NCBI GenBank assembly: GCA_910578035.1
Contig: CAJTOB010000018.1
Span: 1-45,919, forward strand
Direction of reading: 5' to 3'
DNA length: 45,919 nt
Origin: an uncultured Muribaculaceae bacterium
GTDB taxonomy: Bacteria; Bacteroidota; Bacteroidia; Bacteroidales; Muribaculaceae
In this document: piece by piece, positions 25,533 to 34,293 of the stretch
Layout of the letters: each line of letters opens with the position of its first letter
Numbering within the stretch: the stretch's first letter is position 1
Program-made: the position numbers and the translations under genes
The notes under the pieces: model-generated
Seen by the model: only the letters and a program-made list of their open reading frames with translations
Databases searched by the model: none
What the model was told of the DNA's origin: nothing

Positions 25533-27491
25533 TCAGTCGCCCATTGTACGGAGAAGTTCGTCGTTATCGCGAGTTCGCTCCATACGGTCCTGAATAAATT
25601 CCATAGCCTCTACCGAGTTGCGGTCGGAGAGGAAACGGCGCAGAATCCACATGCGGCTGAGCGTTTCGGCAGGGAGAAGTAGATCGTCGCGGCGTGTGCT
25701 CGAGGCCATGATGTCGACAGCGGGGAAGATGCGCTTGTTGGAAAGTTTCCGGTCGAGCTGAAGTTCCATGTTGCCTGTGCCTTTGAACTCTTCGAATATC
25801 ACTTCGTCCATTTTTGAGCTGGTCTCTGTTAGGGCAGTTGCAATGATTGTGAGAGAGCCGCCTCCCTCAATATTACGGGCTGCGCCGAAGAAGCGTTTGG
25901 GCTTTTGGAGTGCATTGGCGTCTACACCACCCGATAGAATCTTTCCGGAAGCCGGAGCTACAGTATTGTAGGCACGGGCAAGGCGGGTGATTGAGTCGAG
26001 TAGTACAACGACATCATGTCCGCATTCGACCATTCTTTTAGCCTTGTCGAGAACTATGCCGGCAATTTTTACATGTCGTTCGGCCGGTTCATCAAATGTA
26101 GAGGCAATGACTTCGGCATTGACGCTGCGCTGCATGTCGGTGACTTCCTCAGGACGTTCGTCGATGAGGAGAATCATGATATAGGTTTCCGGGTGATTTT
26201 CGGCGATTGCGTTTGCAATGTCTTTCAGCAATAGTGTTTTACCGGTTTTAGGGGGTGCTACGATGAGTCCGCGCTGGCCTTTGCCGATAGGCGCGAACAT
26301 ATCAACTACACGGGTCGACATCGTGCAAGAATGCCCGGAAGTGATGTCGAATTTTTCATCAGGGAAGAGCGGTACGAGGTGCTCGAAAAGCGCACGGTCG
26401 CGGATAAATTCGAGAGACCGGCCGTTGACGCGATTGATGCCTGTGAGCGGATAATATTTCTCACCTTCACGAGGCGGCCTGATATAGGCTTCGACAAGGT
26501 CGCCATTGCGTAGGCCGTATGATTTTATCTGCTGGGCTGTAAGGAAAATATCGTCAGGAGAAGGGAGATAGTTGAAATCTGCGGAGCGAAGATATCCAAA
26601 TCCTTCGGGCGCTATATCGAGTACGCCTGTGGCTTCAAGAATGCCGTCGAAGTTATATTTGGGTTGGAATTGCTGATTCTGGCGGTTCTTTTTGTTTTTC
26701 TTGCCGCCCATCTGCTGCTGTATCTGCTGCTGTTGCTCGGGTTCGCCTATTATGACGGGCGCATTGCGCTCGATTTGTACGGGGCGCTCAGCTTGTGCAG
26801 TCTCTTCTTTTTCTCGCTGTGAGCGGGGTACGAATTTGCGGCCTTGACTGCGAGGGAAGAATTCGCCCAGAGAACCATCGCCGGCAGGGAGAAATTTTCC
26901 ACGTTTGCGCTGGCCGTTTTCTTCACCCGGTTGCTGCGGTACGGAATTGTCCTGATTTTCGGCGACAGGAGCATCTGTAGGTTCAGTATGGAGCGTCTGT
27001 TTGCTTTCTTCTGAGGGAATCTGTGCGACTTCGGCAGCCGGTTCTGCGGGGGCTGCGGGTACTTCGAACTCTGCGGTCGCTTCTGTTGCCGAGTCGTTTT
27101 GCTCAACGCGTTTTTTGGGCGGGCGGCCACGGCGTTTACGCTCGATTACAGCAGGAGCGCCTTCTGCCGGAGCTGATTCCGGCTTCTGAATGTCGTTTCC
27201 TTCTGCTGGAGCTTGCTGAGCCTCAACCTCGAGCTGGGTTTGCTCGGTCTGTGTCTCTTTCTTTTTCCGGCCTCGTTTTTTAGGCTGTTTGTCATCGTTC
27301 TGAGCTGCTGATTCTGCTGCTTTTTTTCGTTTGGCAGTTGTTGCGGCAGCTCGGTCGATTGCCTGCTGGTCGAGAATACGGTATACGAGACCTTCTTTGT
27401 CTGAAAGGTCTATTTTTTTCAAGCCCATACCTTCTGCAACAGCTTTAAGCTGGTCGTCGGGCATGTCATTAAGTTCGGTGATATTATACAT
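25533..27491 (-). CDS. rho: Transcription termination factor Rho with long disordered insertion
   Basis: A 652-residue Rho (E. coli 419). Residues 1-50 form the Rho N-terminal helical domain. About 51-283 is a low-complexity, disordered stretch rich in Q, E, P, A and K with two basic AT-hook-like motifs (RGRKKK near 73, RGRPPKKR near 121). The cold-shock RNA-binding domain follows (about 285-350, DIAPEGFGYLRS), then the hexameric ATPase. Walker A PPKTGKT is at 413-419, with LLIDERPEEVTD, VVVLLDSITRLARAYN, and the Q/R loops in SGGVDANALQKPKRFFGAARN. Rho ends untranslated transcripts. In Bacteroides thetaiotaomicron the equivalent insertion is known to drive condensate formation. It has a strong promoter and a leader of about 195 bases. 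Confidence 0.97.
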   Translation of the reverse strand: MYNITELNDMPDDQLKAVAEGMGLKKIDLSDKEGLVYRILDQQAIDRAAATTAKRKKAAESAAQNDDKQPKKRGRKKKETQTEQTQLEVEAQQAPAEGNDIQKPESAPAEGAPAVIERKRRGRPPKKRVEQNDSATEATAEFEVPAAPAEPAAEVAQIPSEESKQTLHTEPTDAPVAENQDNSVPQQPGEENGQRKRGKFLPAGDGSLGEFFPRSQGRKFVPRSQREKEETAQAERPVQIERNAPVIIGEPEQQQQIQQQMGGKKNKKNRQNQQFQPKYNFDGILEATGVLDIAPEGFGYLRSADFNYLPSPDDIFLTAQQIKSYGLRNGDLVEAYIRPPREGEKYYPLTGINRVNGRSLEFIRDRALFEHLVPLFPDEKFDITSGHSCTMSTRVVDMFAPIGKGQRGLIVAPPKTGKTLLLKDIANAIAENHPETYIMILLIDERPEEVTDMQRSVNAEVIASTFDEPAERHVKIAGIVLDKAKRMVECGHDVVVLLDSITRLARAYNTVAPASGKILSGGVDANALQKPKRFFGAARNIEGGGSLTIIATALTETSSKMDEVIFEEFKGTGNMELQLDRKLSNKRIFPAVDIMASSTRRDDLLLPAETLSRMWILRRFLSDRNSVEAMEFIQDRMERTRDNDELLRTMGD

Positions 27492-27695
27492 TGTAGTTGC
27501 TTTTACGTCTTTAACGGGAGAAAGGCGTCTCGCACAATTATTTATAGAGAGTGTATTAAATTCAGTCTCAGTCTTGCCGATAAATCAAACCCATCAAGGC
27601 AAACTTTAGATGGAACTGAAAATAAAAAAGATTCTTAAAGTGTTTTTAGGGGAGTTTCCAAGAAAATGCAGCCACGCATATCTTTTTGAACACTG
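27492..27695 (-). promoter_or_regulatory. Long 5' leader of rho
   Basis: About 195 untranslated bases lie between the predicted transcription start (around 27690) and the rho ATG. The leader begins with a 14-codon open frame at 27635-27679, then a U-rich tract, then weak short hairpins. Rho genes elsewhere are autoregulated through their leaders, so a control role is plausible but inferred. Confidence 0.6.
27635..27679 (-). CDS. Possible rho leader peptide (14 residues)
   Basis: An ATG about 10 bases after the predicted transcription start opens a frame for MRGCIFLETPLKTL, ending in TAA. It is followed directly by a U-rich stretch. The spot fits a translated leader that could control Rho-dependent termination within the rho transcript. 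A frame this short can occur by chance and no Shine-Dalgarno is seen, which is normal for this phylum. Conservation is untested. Confidence 0.35.
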   Translation of the reverse strand: MRGCIFLETPLKTL

Positions 27696-27726
27696 CAAAG
27701 GTAACTCAATTTAATTAAAAAACAAA
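27696..27726 (-). promoter_or_regulatory. rho promoter (-33 and -7)
   Basis: On the minus strand TTTG (27723-27726) and TACCTTTG (27696-27703) are separated by 19 bases. This matches the Bacteroidota sigma-ABfr consensus at both boxes. Confidence 0.85.
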
Positions 27727-27801
27727 ATAAGGTTGACAAAAGTTTATGAGCAGGGAAAGCCCGTTCTCGTGAAAAGACTCGCTAAAATAATGTATAATAG
27801 C

Positions 27802-30231
27802 CTATAAGTTGAATGTGAAATTGCCTATTATATCGCTGCACACTGAGTATTTACCAACATGAGGTTCCTTATGCCGGACGTATAGGCGCATTTTGCCTTT
27901 AAAGAAAGACCCACGTGTGACAGATGTATATTTTAATCCTTCAGGGTCATATTGGTTTCCATTGTCTATGCCAATAATTTCGCAATTGTCGCTTTTCAAA
28001 GAAACGATTCCATTAAAGGTTGGCACAAGATTGCCCTTACGGTCTACAACTCTTAATTCTATGTAATCTACGTTGTTGCCTTTTGCATTGATGGCTTCGA
28101 TGCGGAAAGGACTGCCGGCGGTTGTCAGTTTGTGGCGAGAAACAATTCTGCTGTTTTTGAAGGCTATGGCCTCGAGATTCCCCGGTTTATATTTAATGTC
28201 GCTGAAATTGATTAAACAACTGTCGGCCGAAACTTTGCCGCGACCTATTTTTTTACCGTTAAGTCTTAGTTCGATTTCATCGCAGTTAGAATATACGATG
28301 ACATTGAGAGTCGTATCGGCGTTCCAGTTCCAGTGGTCTTCCACGCGGCGTGGTGTCCATGGAAAATCCGGGTGAGGATTAGGGAACTCGACACCGGCGT
28401 GTACTACAGGCTCTGTAGACCAGTATGCTTTCCTTAAATAGTGTTCCGGTTTGGGGAATCCGGCTATATCGTTCATGCTTTCTTCCCAGCCACGGTTGCC
28501 ATCCCATACGATTTCACCGAGATAATCGAATCCGACCCATATAAATTCTCCAATGCACGAGTCAGTCTTTTTGGCCCATATCGGATTTCCGGCGGCATGA
28601 TATGTTTCAGTGCCAAGTAGTGTCCTTCCAGGATATATTTTTTGCTCTTGCGCATATAGGCTGTCGCGGTGGATTCTGTCTATGTAATTATATCCGGCAA
28701 TGTCGAAATTATCCATAAAACCATATATGTTGGCACCTGCAAAGAAATCGCAAGCGGCAGTAACCGGCCTTGTCGGGTCTTCTCTATGCGAAATAGCTAC
28801 CAGCTTTTTTGCTATATCATTTCCGTTTATGCGTTGGTTCGGTATTTCGTTGCCAAGCACATAGAGCACGACGCAAGGATGATTGCGGTCACGACGAATC
28901 ATCCGCACGAGGTCTGTCTCTGCCCATTGGTCGAAGTATAGGTGATAGGTATAAGGCATTTTGCCATAACTGCTTTCGCTATAGCCCCACTCCTGGCCAC
29001 GGTTCCATTCATCGAAGATTTCGTTGCTGACATAGAATCCTAAGCTGTCACATAGACTGTACATGTAGCTTGGAAAAGGGTAATGGCTCATGCGTATGGC
29101 ATTGCAGCCCATTTCTTTAAGTGTTTTAAGACGTTGTAACCACACGTCGCGAGGAACTGCCGCTCCAAAAGGACCTACGTTCTGATGGAGACATACGCCT
29201 TTCAATTTATCAACCTTGCCATTGGTTTTCATGCCTTTGTTGGAAAATTCAATCGAGCGTATGCCAATGCTAAAAGTTTTGCTGTCGAGTAGTTCGTCTC
29301 CGCACAGCAAGCGGCACGTGAGATTGTATAAAGCAGGCGAATCGGGCGACCAAAGCGAGGGCTTGTCTACTGTAATTGAAGATTCGATGTCATATTCTGT
29401 AAAGTCACCCATATTTTTTGCGATGGCATTACGCCCGACTATTGTTCCATCTTGGGCCGTGAGTGTGAATTCGATTGTGCAGTCTTTTGAGATCCGTCGG
29501 TTCCCATCTTTGCTGTTTTTAGAGCCCAAATTTCTTGTCCACACATATAAATCGGTATTGTCTGTCCAGTTAAATCTTGTTTCAGGCCATGCATTGCATA
29601 TTACATGAGCTTTTATTGCAACAGAGGCGCGCTCTTTGGTTACTTCCGGTGTTGTTACGAATATGCCGTCGTGCGCAAAATGCTGCTGGCTTGTGGCTAT
29701 GATGCTCACATCGCGGTAAATGCCGGAGCCTGTATACCAGCGTGATGCCGGCTGTAGGCTGTTGTCTACTTTGACAGCTACGACATTTCTGGCATTTCCA
29801 CGGTTTACAAAAGGTGTGATGTCGTACTGGAAGGCATTATAGCCATTAGGATACTCACCAACCATTCGGCCGTTTATCCATACCTGACTTTTCATATAAA
29901 CGCCGTCGAATCTGATATAAATGCGTTTATTCTGTAAGGAGTCCGGCAGTATAAACGATTTTCGATACCATGCAATTCCACATGGCATATAGCCGCCTTG
30001 CGGTCCACTTGGATTGTTTTTGTCATATTTTCCTTCTATGCTCCAGTCATGAGGCACATCAATCAGTCGCCATGCAGTGTCGTCATAATCAGGCGTTGCG
30101 TAGTCTGCGCTATCTTCCAGTCGAAACTTCCAGTTATCATTAAATGGTAGGTTGATTTCGCTGTAGCATGTTGTGCTGACGAACACAAGCAGCAACACGA
30201 TAATAATCGGTTTGGGAAATAGTTTTTTCAT
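27802..30231 (-). CDS. Glycoside hydrolase family 2 (beta-galactosidase-like), secreted
   Basis: An 809-residue GH2 enzyme. A hydrophobic signal (1-27, ending TTCYS) precedes the sugar-binding jelly roll (PFNDNWKF, DVPHDWSIEG, WYRKSF, YMKSQVWINGRMVG). An immunoglobulin-like domain and then the TIM barrel follow: IRMSHYPF, the acid/base glutamate in VLYVLGNEIPN, and a likely nucleophile in LLGTETYHA. C-terminal beta domains follow. GH2 members remove galactose, mannose or glucuronate; beta-galactosidase is the closest guess. The frame extends 42 codons upstream of ATG 30231, but that extension spoils the signal peptide. The cysteine in the signal region is a poor lipobox. It stands alone, without SusC/SusD genes nearby. 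Confidence 0.88.
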   Translation of the reverse strand: MKKLFPKPIIIVLLLVFVSTTCYSEINLPFNDNWKFRLEDSADYATPDYDDTAWRLIDVPHDWSIEGKYDKNNPSGPQGGYMPCGIAWYRKSFILPDSLQNKRIYIRFDGVYMKSQVWINGRMVGEYPNGYNAFQYDITPFVNRGNARNVVAVKVDNSLQPASRWYTGSGIYRDVSIIATSQQHFAHDGIFVTTPEVTKERASVAIKAHVICNAWPETRFNWTDNTDLYVWTRNLGSKNSKDGNRRISKDCTIEFTLTAQDGTIVGRNAIAKNMGDFTEYDIESSITVDKPSLWSPDSPALYNLTCRLLCGDELLDSKTFSIGIRSIEFSNKGMKTNGKVDKLKGVCLHQNVGPFGAAVPRDVWLQRLKTLKEMGCNAIRMSHYPFPSYMYSLCDSLGFYVSNEIFDEWNRGQEWGYSESSYGKMPYTYHLYFDQWAETDLVRMIRRDRNHPCVVLYVLGNEIPNQRINGNDIAKKLVAISHREDPTRPVTAACDFFAGANIYGFMDNFDIAGYNYIDRIHRDSLYAQEQKIYPGRTLLGTETYHAAGNPIWAKKTDSCIGEFIWVGFDYLGEIVWDGNRGWEESMNDIAGFPKPEHYLRKAYWSTEPVVHAGVEFPNPHPDFPWTPRRVEDHWNWNADTTLNVIVYSNCDEIELRLNGKKIGRGKVSADSCLINFSDIKYKPGNLEAIAFKNSRIVSRHKLTTAGSPFRIEAINAKGNNVDYIELRVVDRKGNLVPTFNGIVSLKSDNCEIIGIDNGNQYDPEGLKYTSVTRGSFFKGKMRLYVRHKEPHVGKYSVCSDIIGNFTFNL

Positions 30232-30259
30232 GATAGTAACAAGTGATGAATAGGAGGCT

Positions 30260-30301
30260 AAAAAAAGTGTCACCTTTAAAAAGAAGGGTGACACAAAATT
30301 A
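30260..30301 (-). terminator. Terminator/attenuator hairpin and -7 box between the DUF4924 and GH2 genes
   Basis: On the minus strand GTGTCACC (30287-30294) pairs perfectly with GGTGACAC (30267-30274) and is followed by seven Ts. This is a Rho-independent terminator form, about 90 bases past the DUF4924 stop and 35 bases before the GH2 ATG. A TAATTTTG (-7-like) on the same strand at 30294-30301 abuts the hairpin. If it is used, the hairpin would sit at the very 5' end of the GH2 mRNA. Confidence 0.65.
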
Positions 30302-30384
30302 TTAAAATAAAATGAAGAAAAATACAGACGTGTTTCAACCGGCAGTTGCTGGCACAATTATGGCAAGAAATATGACTTTTACCA

Positions 30385-30939
30385 TTATGATTCGTGATGG
30401 TCGAAAAGGCGGTCTTCTTCGTCGAGATGGTAGTATTTGGCAAGAAGGGCGATGAATCTGGAAATCTGTGCAAGAGCTTTCGCAGTTTCTTCGCTGATTT
30501 CCTTGTGCTGCAGACGCAGAAGGAGTGTGCCATATAGGGCGTTAAAGCATGTTTCTATTTCACCGACACGCGATTCGCCTGCCTTTGCCCTAAGTTCTAC
30601 GATAAAGGGGAGAGTGGCGTAGAATTCCTTGCGATATTCGTCGAATTTAGGCTCGGCAAGAATGCGAAGGTGCAATTGGGCAAGGTCGCCGATGATGTTT
30701 TTATTCATCTGCAGGTGTCCTTTTTCTGTCACTTCTTCGCGACGCATCATGTCTATGAGCGATTCATACCATTCTGCCATATCGCGGAGTTGAGCCGGTT
30801 CGGCGGGATAATTATTTATGACGGACTGTCTTATACGTTCGATATCGAGCCCATTGGCTCGTATTAGGTCTTCTATCTGCCACATATATAGCAGATATTC
30901 GGCTATGTTTTCTTTGCGTTTCTGAGATGCTATAATCAT
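30385..30939 (-). CDS. DUF4924 family protein
   Basis: A 184-residue, mostly helical cytosolic protein matching the Bacteroidota family DUF4924 from its first residues (MIIASQKRKENIAEYLLYMWQIEDLIRA). It has no signal peptide, no membrane segment and no known catalytic motif. Function unknown. The predicted terminator after it and the terminator of the TPR gene before it suggest a single-gene unit. Confidence 0.82.
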   Translation of the reverse strand: MIIASQKRKENIAEYLLYMWQIEDLIRANGLDIERIRQSVINNYPAEPAQLRDMAEWYESLIDMMRREEVTEKGHLQMNKNIIGDLAQLHLRILAEPKFDEYRKEFYATLPFIVELRAKAGESRVGEIETCFNALYGTLLLRLQHKEISEETAKALAQISRFIALLAKYYHLDEEDRLFDHHES

Positions 30940-30970
30940 AATTGCCTTTTTAGAGAGTGTATGATAATTA

Positions 30971-31023
30971 ATAACAAAAGAAAATGCCGGAGGATTTAGA
31001 CTTCTCAGCCTTATCCGCCGGCA
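30971..31023 (-). terminator. Terminator of the TPR gene
   Basis: On the minus strand TGCCGGCGGAT (31013-31023) pairs with ATCCTCCGGCA (30985-30995) with one mismatch and a 17-base loop, followed by TTTTCTTTTGTT. It lies 115 bases past the TPR gene stop. The intervening 31024-31137 holds nothing recognisable. Confidence 0.75.
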
Positions 31024-31137
31024 AATGCTGTTTCAGTTTCAGCTATGGTCAATCAATTATGAAAACAGTTAATTACTATGTTCTGCATATATGACGGCCA
31101 AAAGAGCGGAAAGTTACACGTAATAAGATTTTTTAAC

Positions 31138-32733
31138 TTATTTGCCGAAAATTGTGTTGTATCGGCTGAGGAGATTGAGGAAACGGAGATCGTCGCGAAG
31201 TTCTCCTACGTTCACACCGCCGTCAACAGCCTCCGTCCAGTTGTGATAGTTGGCATAACCAAGCTCGAGGGCTTTCGCGACGCATTCAAGCGCTTTTTCG
31301 GTGTTTCCGGCCTGAGCATAATAGCATGCACCGTAATAGTGGATAAGGCCGTCGTAGTCTGTTACTGTGCCGAGGATATTCTCCATCCATCTGTCGGCCT
31401 GTTCTTTTTCGCCTAGAAAGAGTAGTGCGAATCCTCTCAGAGATCTTGGATTGTCGATGTAGAAATGATCCATTTCAGCTACGTTGCGATATAGCAGTTC
31501 GGCTGAAGTCTCTTTTTTGAGGAGGTTTTTGAAAATCCATGCGCGGAGCATCGGGTAGCGCGGATTCTCAGCATCGTTCAAGATTGCTTCGCCAAGCAGA
31601 TTTGATGCTTCGTCGTAATTGCCGATAGCAGTATATGCCAGCGCCATTTCAGCAAGAGCATCGTTGTTCTGTCGGTCGACAGCGAGAGCGGCTGCCGCAG
31701 CTTCTACAGCATCGTTGTCGCGTTTGAGCGCGCGCAGTATTTTGGAACGCAATACGAAATGCTCGGAATTATTGCGAATCATGCCGAGCGCATAGTCTAT
31801 ATTTGACAATGCTTTCTCATAGTCGCCAAGACAGAACTGGCATTCGGCTATAGATGCATAGATGCCGTGATAATTGTATAGTTTTTCATCGAGGATTGTC
31901 TGATAGTCCTCAATGGCTGCGAGATAGTGGAAATGAGCCTGGGCGACTACTGCACGGATATAGCGGAACATACCCACGCGGGGAGCCTGGGCAATAGCGT
32001 TGCTCAGGCCTGCCATTGCTGCCGGATAGTTGGTGTTGCCATAATCGAGGAGTTCGGTCATGGCACGGTCGTTTTTGTTGTCGGTGCTGAGCGCAAGTAT
32101 AAGGTCGTCGACAGCGCCGTTGTGGTCGCCCATCTGGCGGCGAACTGATGCGCGTCTTACGTATGTCTCGGCATTATTAGGGTCGAGGTTTACTGCTTGC
32201 GCGAGCATTTCGTTGGCAACTCCGAGATTGTTTTCTTTTACAGCTACACGTGCGAGTCCGATATATGCTTCGGGCATGCGGTTGTTAAGGCGCTCGAGCT
32301 TCTGGAAGCTTATGCGTGCGTTGGCGTATTCGCCAAGGGTGTACTGTGTGTTGGCGAGCTGGTAGAGTGCGCTGTAGGAATCCGGAGCAATCTCCACAGC
32401 TTTCTGCAGATCGGGCAGAGCCTGCCGCGGGCGTTTGGTCTGGTTGTAGATGCCTCCTCTGAGAATATATGCTCTCAGAAGGACATCGGCCTCTGTCGCA
32501 GGCGCGTATTCAAGCACCTTGTCGACGTCCGGGAGCGCACGGAAATATTCGCCGTGGCGATAATATTCGTCGGCGCGGCTGAGAAGTATGTTGTAGTCTT
32601 TGGGATTGGCCTGTAGCTCCTCTTCGTATACCTTCAGCACAGCTTGTGTGATGGGGTTTTGAATGCCCGACTGCGCAGACACCATAAGAGCTGTCGCCGC
32701 AAGGGCCATTGCAAGAGAACGTTTGAATTTCAT
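31138..32733 (-). CDS. Secreted tetratricopeptide-repeat protein
   Basis: A 531-residue protein. A signal peptide (1-20, ending VSAQS) is followed by about a dozen TPR units of 34 residues through the whole length, for example SRADEYYRHGEYFRALPDVDKVLEYAP, ALYQLANTQYTLGEYANARISFQKLERLN and EALAEMALAYTAIGNYDEASNLLGEAIL-type repeats. TPR arrays form protein-binding scaffolds; no enzymatic domain is seen. Probably periplasmic. Last gene of the rsmE-kdsA-TPR unit, 15 bases after kdsA. Confidence 0.88.
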   Translation of the reverse strand: MKFKRSLAMALAATALMVSAQSGIQNPITQAVLKVYEEELQANPKDYNILLSRADEYYRHGEYFRALPDVDKVLEYAPATEADVLLRAYILRGGIYNQTKRPRQALPDLQKAVEIAPDSYSALYQLANTQYTLGEYANARISFQKLERLNNRMPEAYIGLARVAVKENNLGVANEMLAQAVNLDPNNAETYVRRASVRRQMGDHNGAVDDLILALSTDNKNDRAMTELLDYGNTNYPAAMAGLSNAIAQAPRVGMFRYIRAVVAQAHFHYLAAIEDYQTILDEKLYNYHGIYASIAECQFCLGDYEKALSNIDYALGMIRNNSEHFVLRSKILRALKRDNDAVEAAAAALAVDRQNNDALAEMALAYTAIGNYDEASNLLGEAILNDAENPRYPMLRAWIFKNLLKKETSAELLYRNVAEMDHFYIDNPRSLRGFALLFLGEKEQADRWMENILGTVTDYDGLIHYYGACYYAQAGNTEKALECVAKALELGYANYHNWTEAVDGGVNVGELRDDLRFLNLLSRYNTIFGK

Positions 32734-32748
32734 TGTTCTGGAAGCGGT

Positions 32749-33564
32749 TTAAAATTGGTCTATTGTTTTTCTGATTGCAGAGAGACGGGTCAGAAGCGGT
32801 TCGAGAAGGTCGAGGCGCAGCATATTGGCACCGTCGCTTTTTGCTATCGACGGATTATGGTGCGTTTCAAGGAATAATCCGTCGGCTCCGACTGCTACTG
32901 CCGCACGCGCTATTGTCTCGATAAGTTCGGGTTTGCCACCGGTTACGCCTCCTGCCGTGTTGGGCTGCTGAAGAGAGTGGGTGCAGTCAACGATTACCGG
33001 AGCCTTGCATGCCTGTTGCATTTCAGGAATACCTCTGAAATCGACTATGAGGTCGCCATATCCGAATGTAGTGCCACGGTCGGTTACGGCAACGTCGTTG
33101 TTCCCGCACGAACGTATCTTATCGACTGCAAACTTCATCGACTCAGGGGCGAGAAATTGTCCTTTTTTGATATTTACTGCCTTGCCGGTGCGGCCTGCGG
33201 CGAGCAGAAGATCTGTCTGGCGGCAAAGGAAGGCCGGAATCTGGAGGATGTCTACAAAATCAGCGGCCATGGCAGCCTCCTCGGGTTCGTGAATGTCTGT
33301 TACTACGGGAACTCCCAGCTCGCGTCCGACTCCTGCAAGAATCTGCAGCGCTTCGATGTCTCCGATGCCCTGGAATGAGTCGAGACGGCTTCGGTTCGCT
33401 TTGCGGTAGCTGCCTTTGAATGCGAATGCAATGCCAAGAGGCTCGCAGATGCTTTTTATTTTCCGGCCAATGGAGTAGGCCATTTCTTCGCCCTCAATGA
33501 CGCAAGGACCTGCCAGAAGAAAAAAGCCCGGCTGCCCGCATAAATGGTTGAAAATATCTGTCAT
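32749..33564 (-). CDS. kdsA: 3-deoxy-8-phosphooctulonate synthase (Kdo-8-P synthase)
   Basis: A 271-residue enzyme that condenses phosphoenolpyruvate with arabinose 5-phosphate to Kdo 8-phosphate for lipid A inner core. Motifs: LAGPCVIEGEE, FKGSYRKANRSRLDSFQG, VTDIHEP, IPAFLCRQTDLL, NIKKGQFLAP, TDRGTTFGYGDLIVDFR and DCTHSLQQPN. C21 in AGPC is the metal ligand of the metal-dependent class (Aquifex type); the metal-free E. coli type has asparagine there. It works with kdsB at 12860. Confidence 0.97.
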   Translation of the reverse strand: MTDIFNHLCGQPGFFLLAGPCVIEGEEMAYSIGRKIKSICEPLGIAFAFKGSYRKANRSRLDSFQGIGDIEALQILAGVGRELGVPVVTDIHEPEEAAMAADFVDILQIPAFLCRQTDLLLAAGRTGKAVNIKKGQFLAPESMKFAVDKIRSCGNNDVAVTDRGTTFGYGDLIVDFRGIPEMQQACKAPVIVDCTHSLQQPNTAGGVTGGKPELIETIARAAVAVGADGLFLETHHNPSIAKSDGANMLRLDLLEPLLTRLSAIRKTIDQF

Positions 33565-33568
33565 AATT

Positions 33569-34285
33569 TTATTCAGAGAAAACTTGGTTGATTATATGGA
33601 CCGTATCGAGTCCTACCAGTGCCGCTGTCTCGGTTCTGAGACGGTTGTCGCCCATTGTAACGGCGGTGAACCCGGCTTCAAGACATGCATCAATTTCTTC
33701 TGGAGTGAAATCGCCTTCCGGGCCAATCAGAATGTTTGTGTCGTGCGCCGGAGCACAGGCTTTGGCGAGAAGTTTGCGCTCAGATTCGGAATCGCACCAC
33801 CCGACGAAATTCTGTGTGCCTGCCCGGAGTGATTTCAGATAGTCTCTGAGCGGTGTCATGGGGTGTATTTGGGGTAATACAGCCTTGAGAGACTGCTTCA
33901 TGGCGGATACAGCGATTTTCTCAAACCGTTCGACATTGATTTGTTTGCGCTCGGATCTTGCTGTTAATATGGGCACGAAGCTGTCAATGCCGATTTCTAC
34001 GGCTTTTTCTATGAGCCATTCCATGCGGTCGTTGTGCTTTGTCGGGGCAACGGCAATACATATTTCCGGCTTCCATACCTTAGGCAACTCTCTGCGCTCA
34101 ATGATTTCGAGAGCGGCTGATTTATGGTGCTCAGTCAACAAGCGGCAGATATACAATCCGCCGACACCGTCGACTACCTCGATTTCATCGCCGGCCCGTT
34201 TGCGCAGTACGCGCACAGCATGCGCGCTCTCCGATTCGGGGAGCGCGTGCGTGCTTTCAATATCTGGTGCGTAGAAGCGTGTCAT
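33569..34285 (-). CDS. rsmE: 16S rRNA m3U1498 methyltransferase RsmE
   Basis: A 238-residue SPOUT methyltransferase that methylates U1498 of 16S rRNA. The N-terminal PUA-like domain is followed by the knotted SAM-binding domain with ERKQINVERFEKIAVSAMKQSLKAVLP, ILIGPEGDFTPEE and MGDNRLRTETAALVGL. ATG 34285 is preferred over the TTG one codon upstream. It lies 4 bases before kdsA and 8 bases after the nupG-like gene. Confidence 0.95.
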   Translation of the reverse strand: MTRFYAPDIESTHALPESESAHAVRVLRKRAGDEIEVVDGVGGLYICRLLTEHHKSAALEIIERRELPKVWKPEICIAVAPTKHNDRMEWLIEKAVEIGIDSFVPILTARSERKQINVERFEKIAVSAMKQSLKAVLPQIHPMTPLRDYLKSLRAGTQNFVGWCDSESERKLLAKACAPAHDTNILIGPEGDFTPEEIDACLEAGFTAVTMGDNRLRTETAALVGLDTVHIINQVFSE

Positions 34286-34293
34286 CAATCAAT

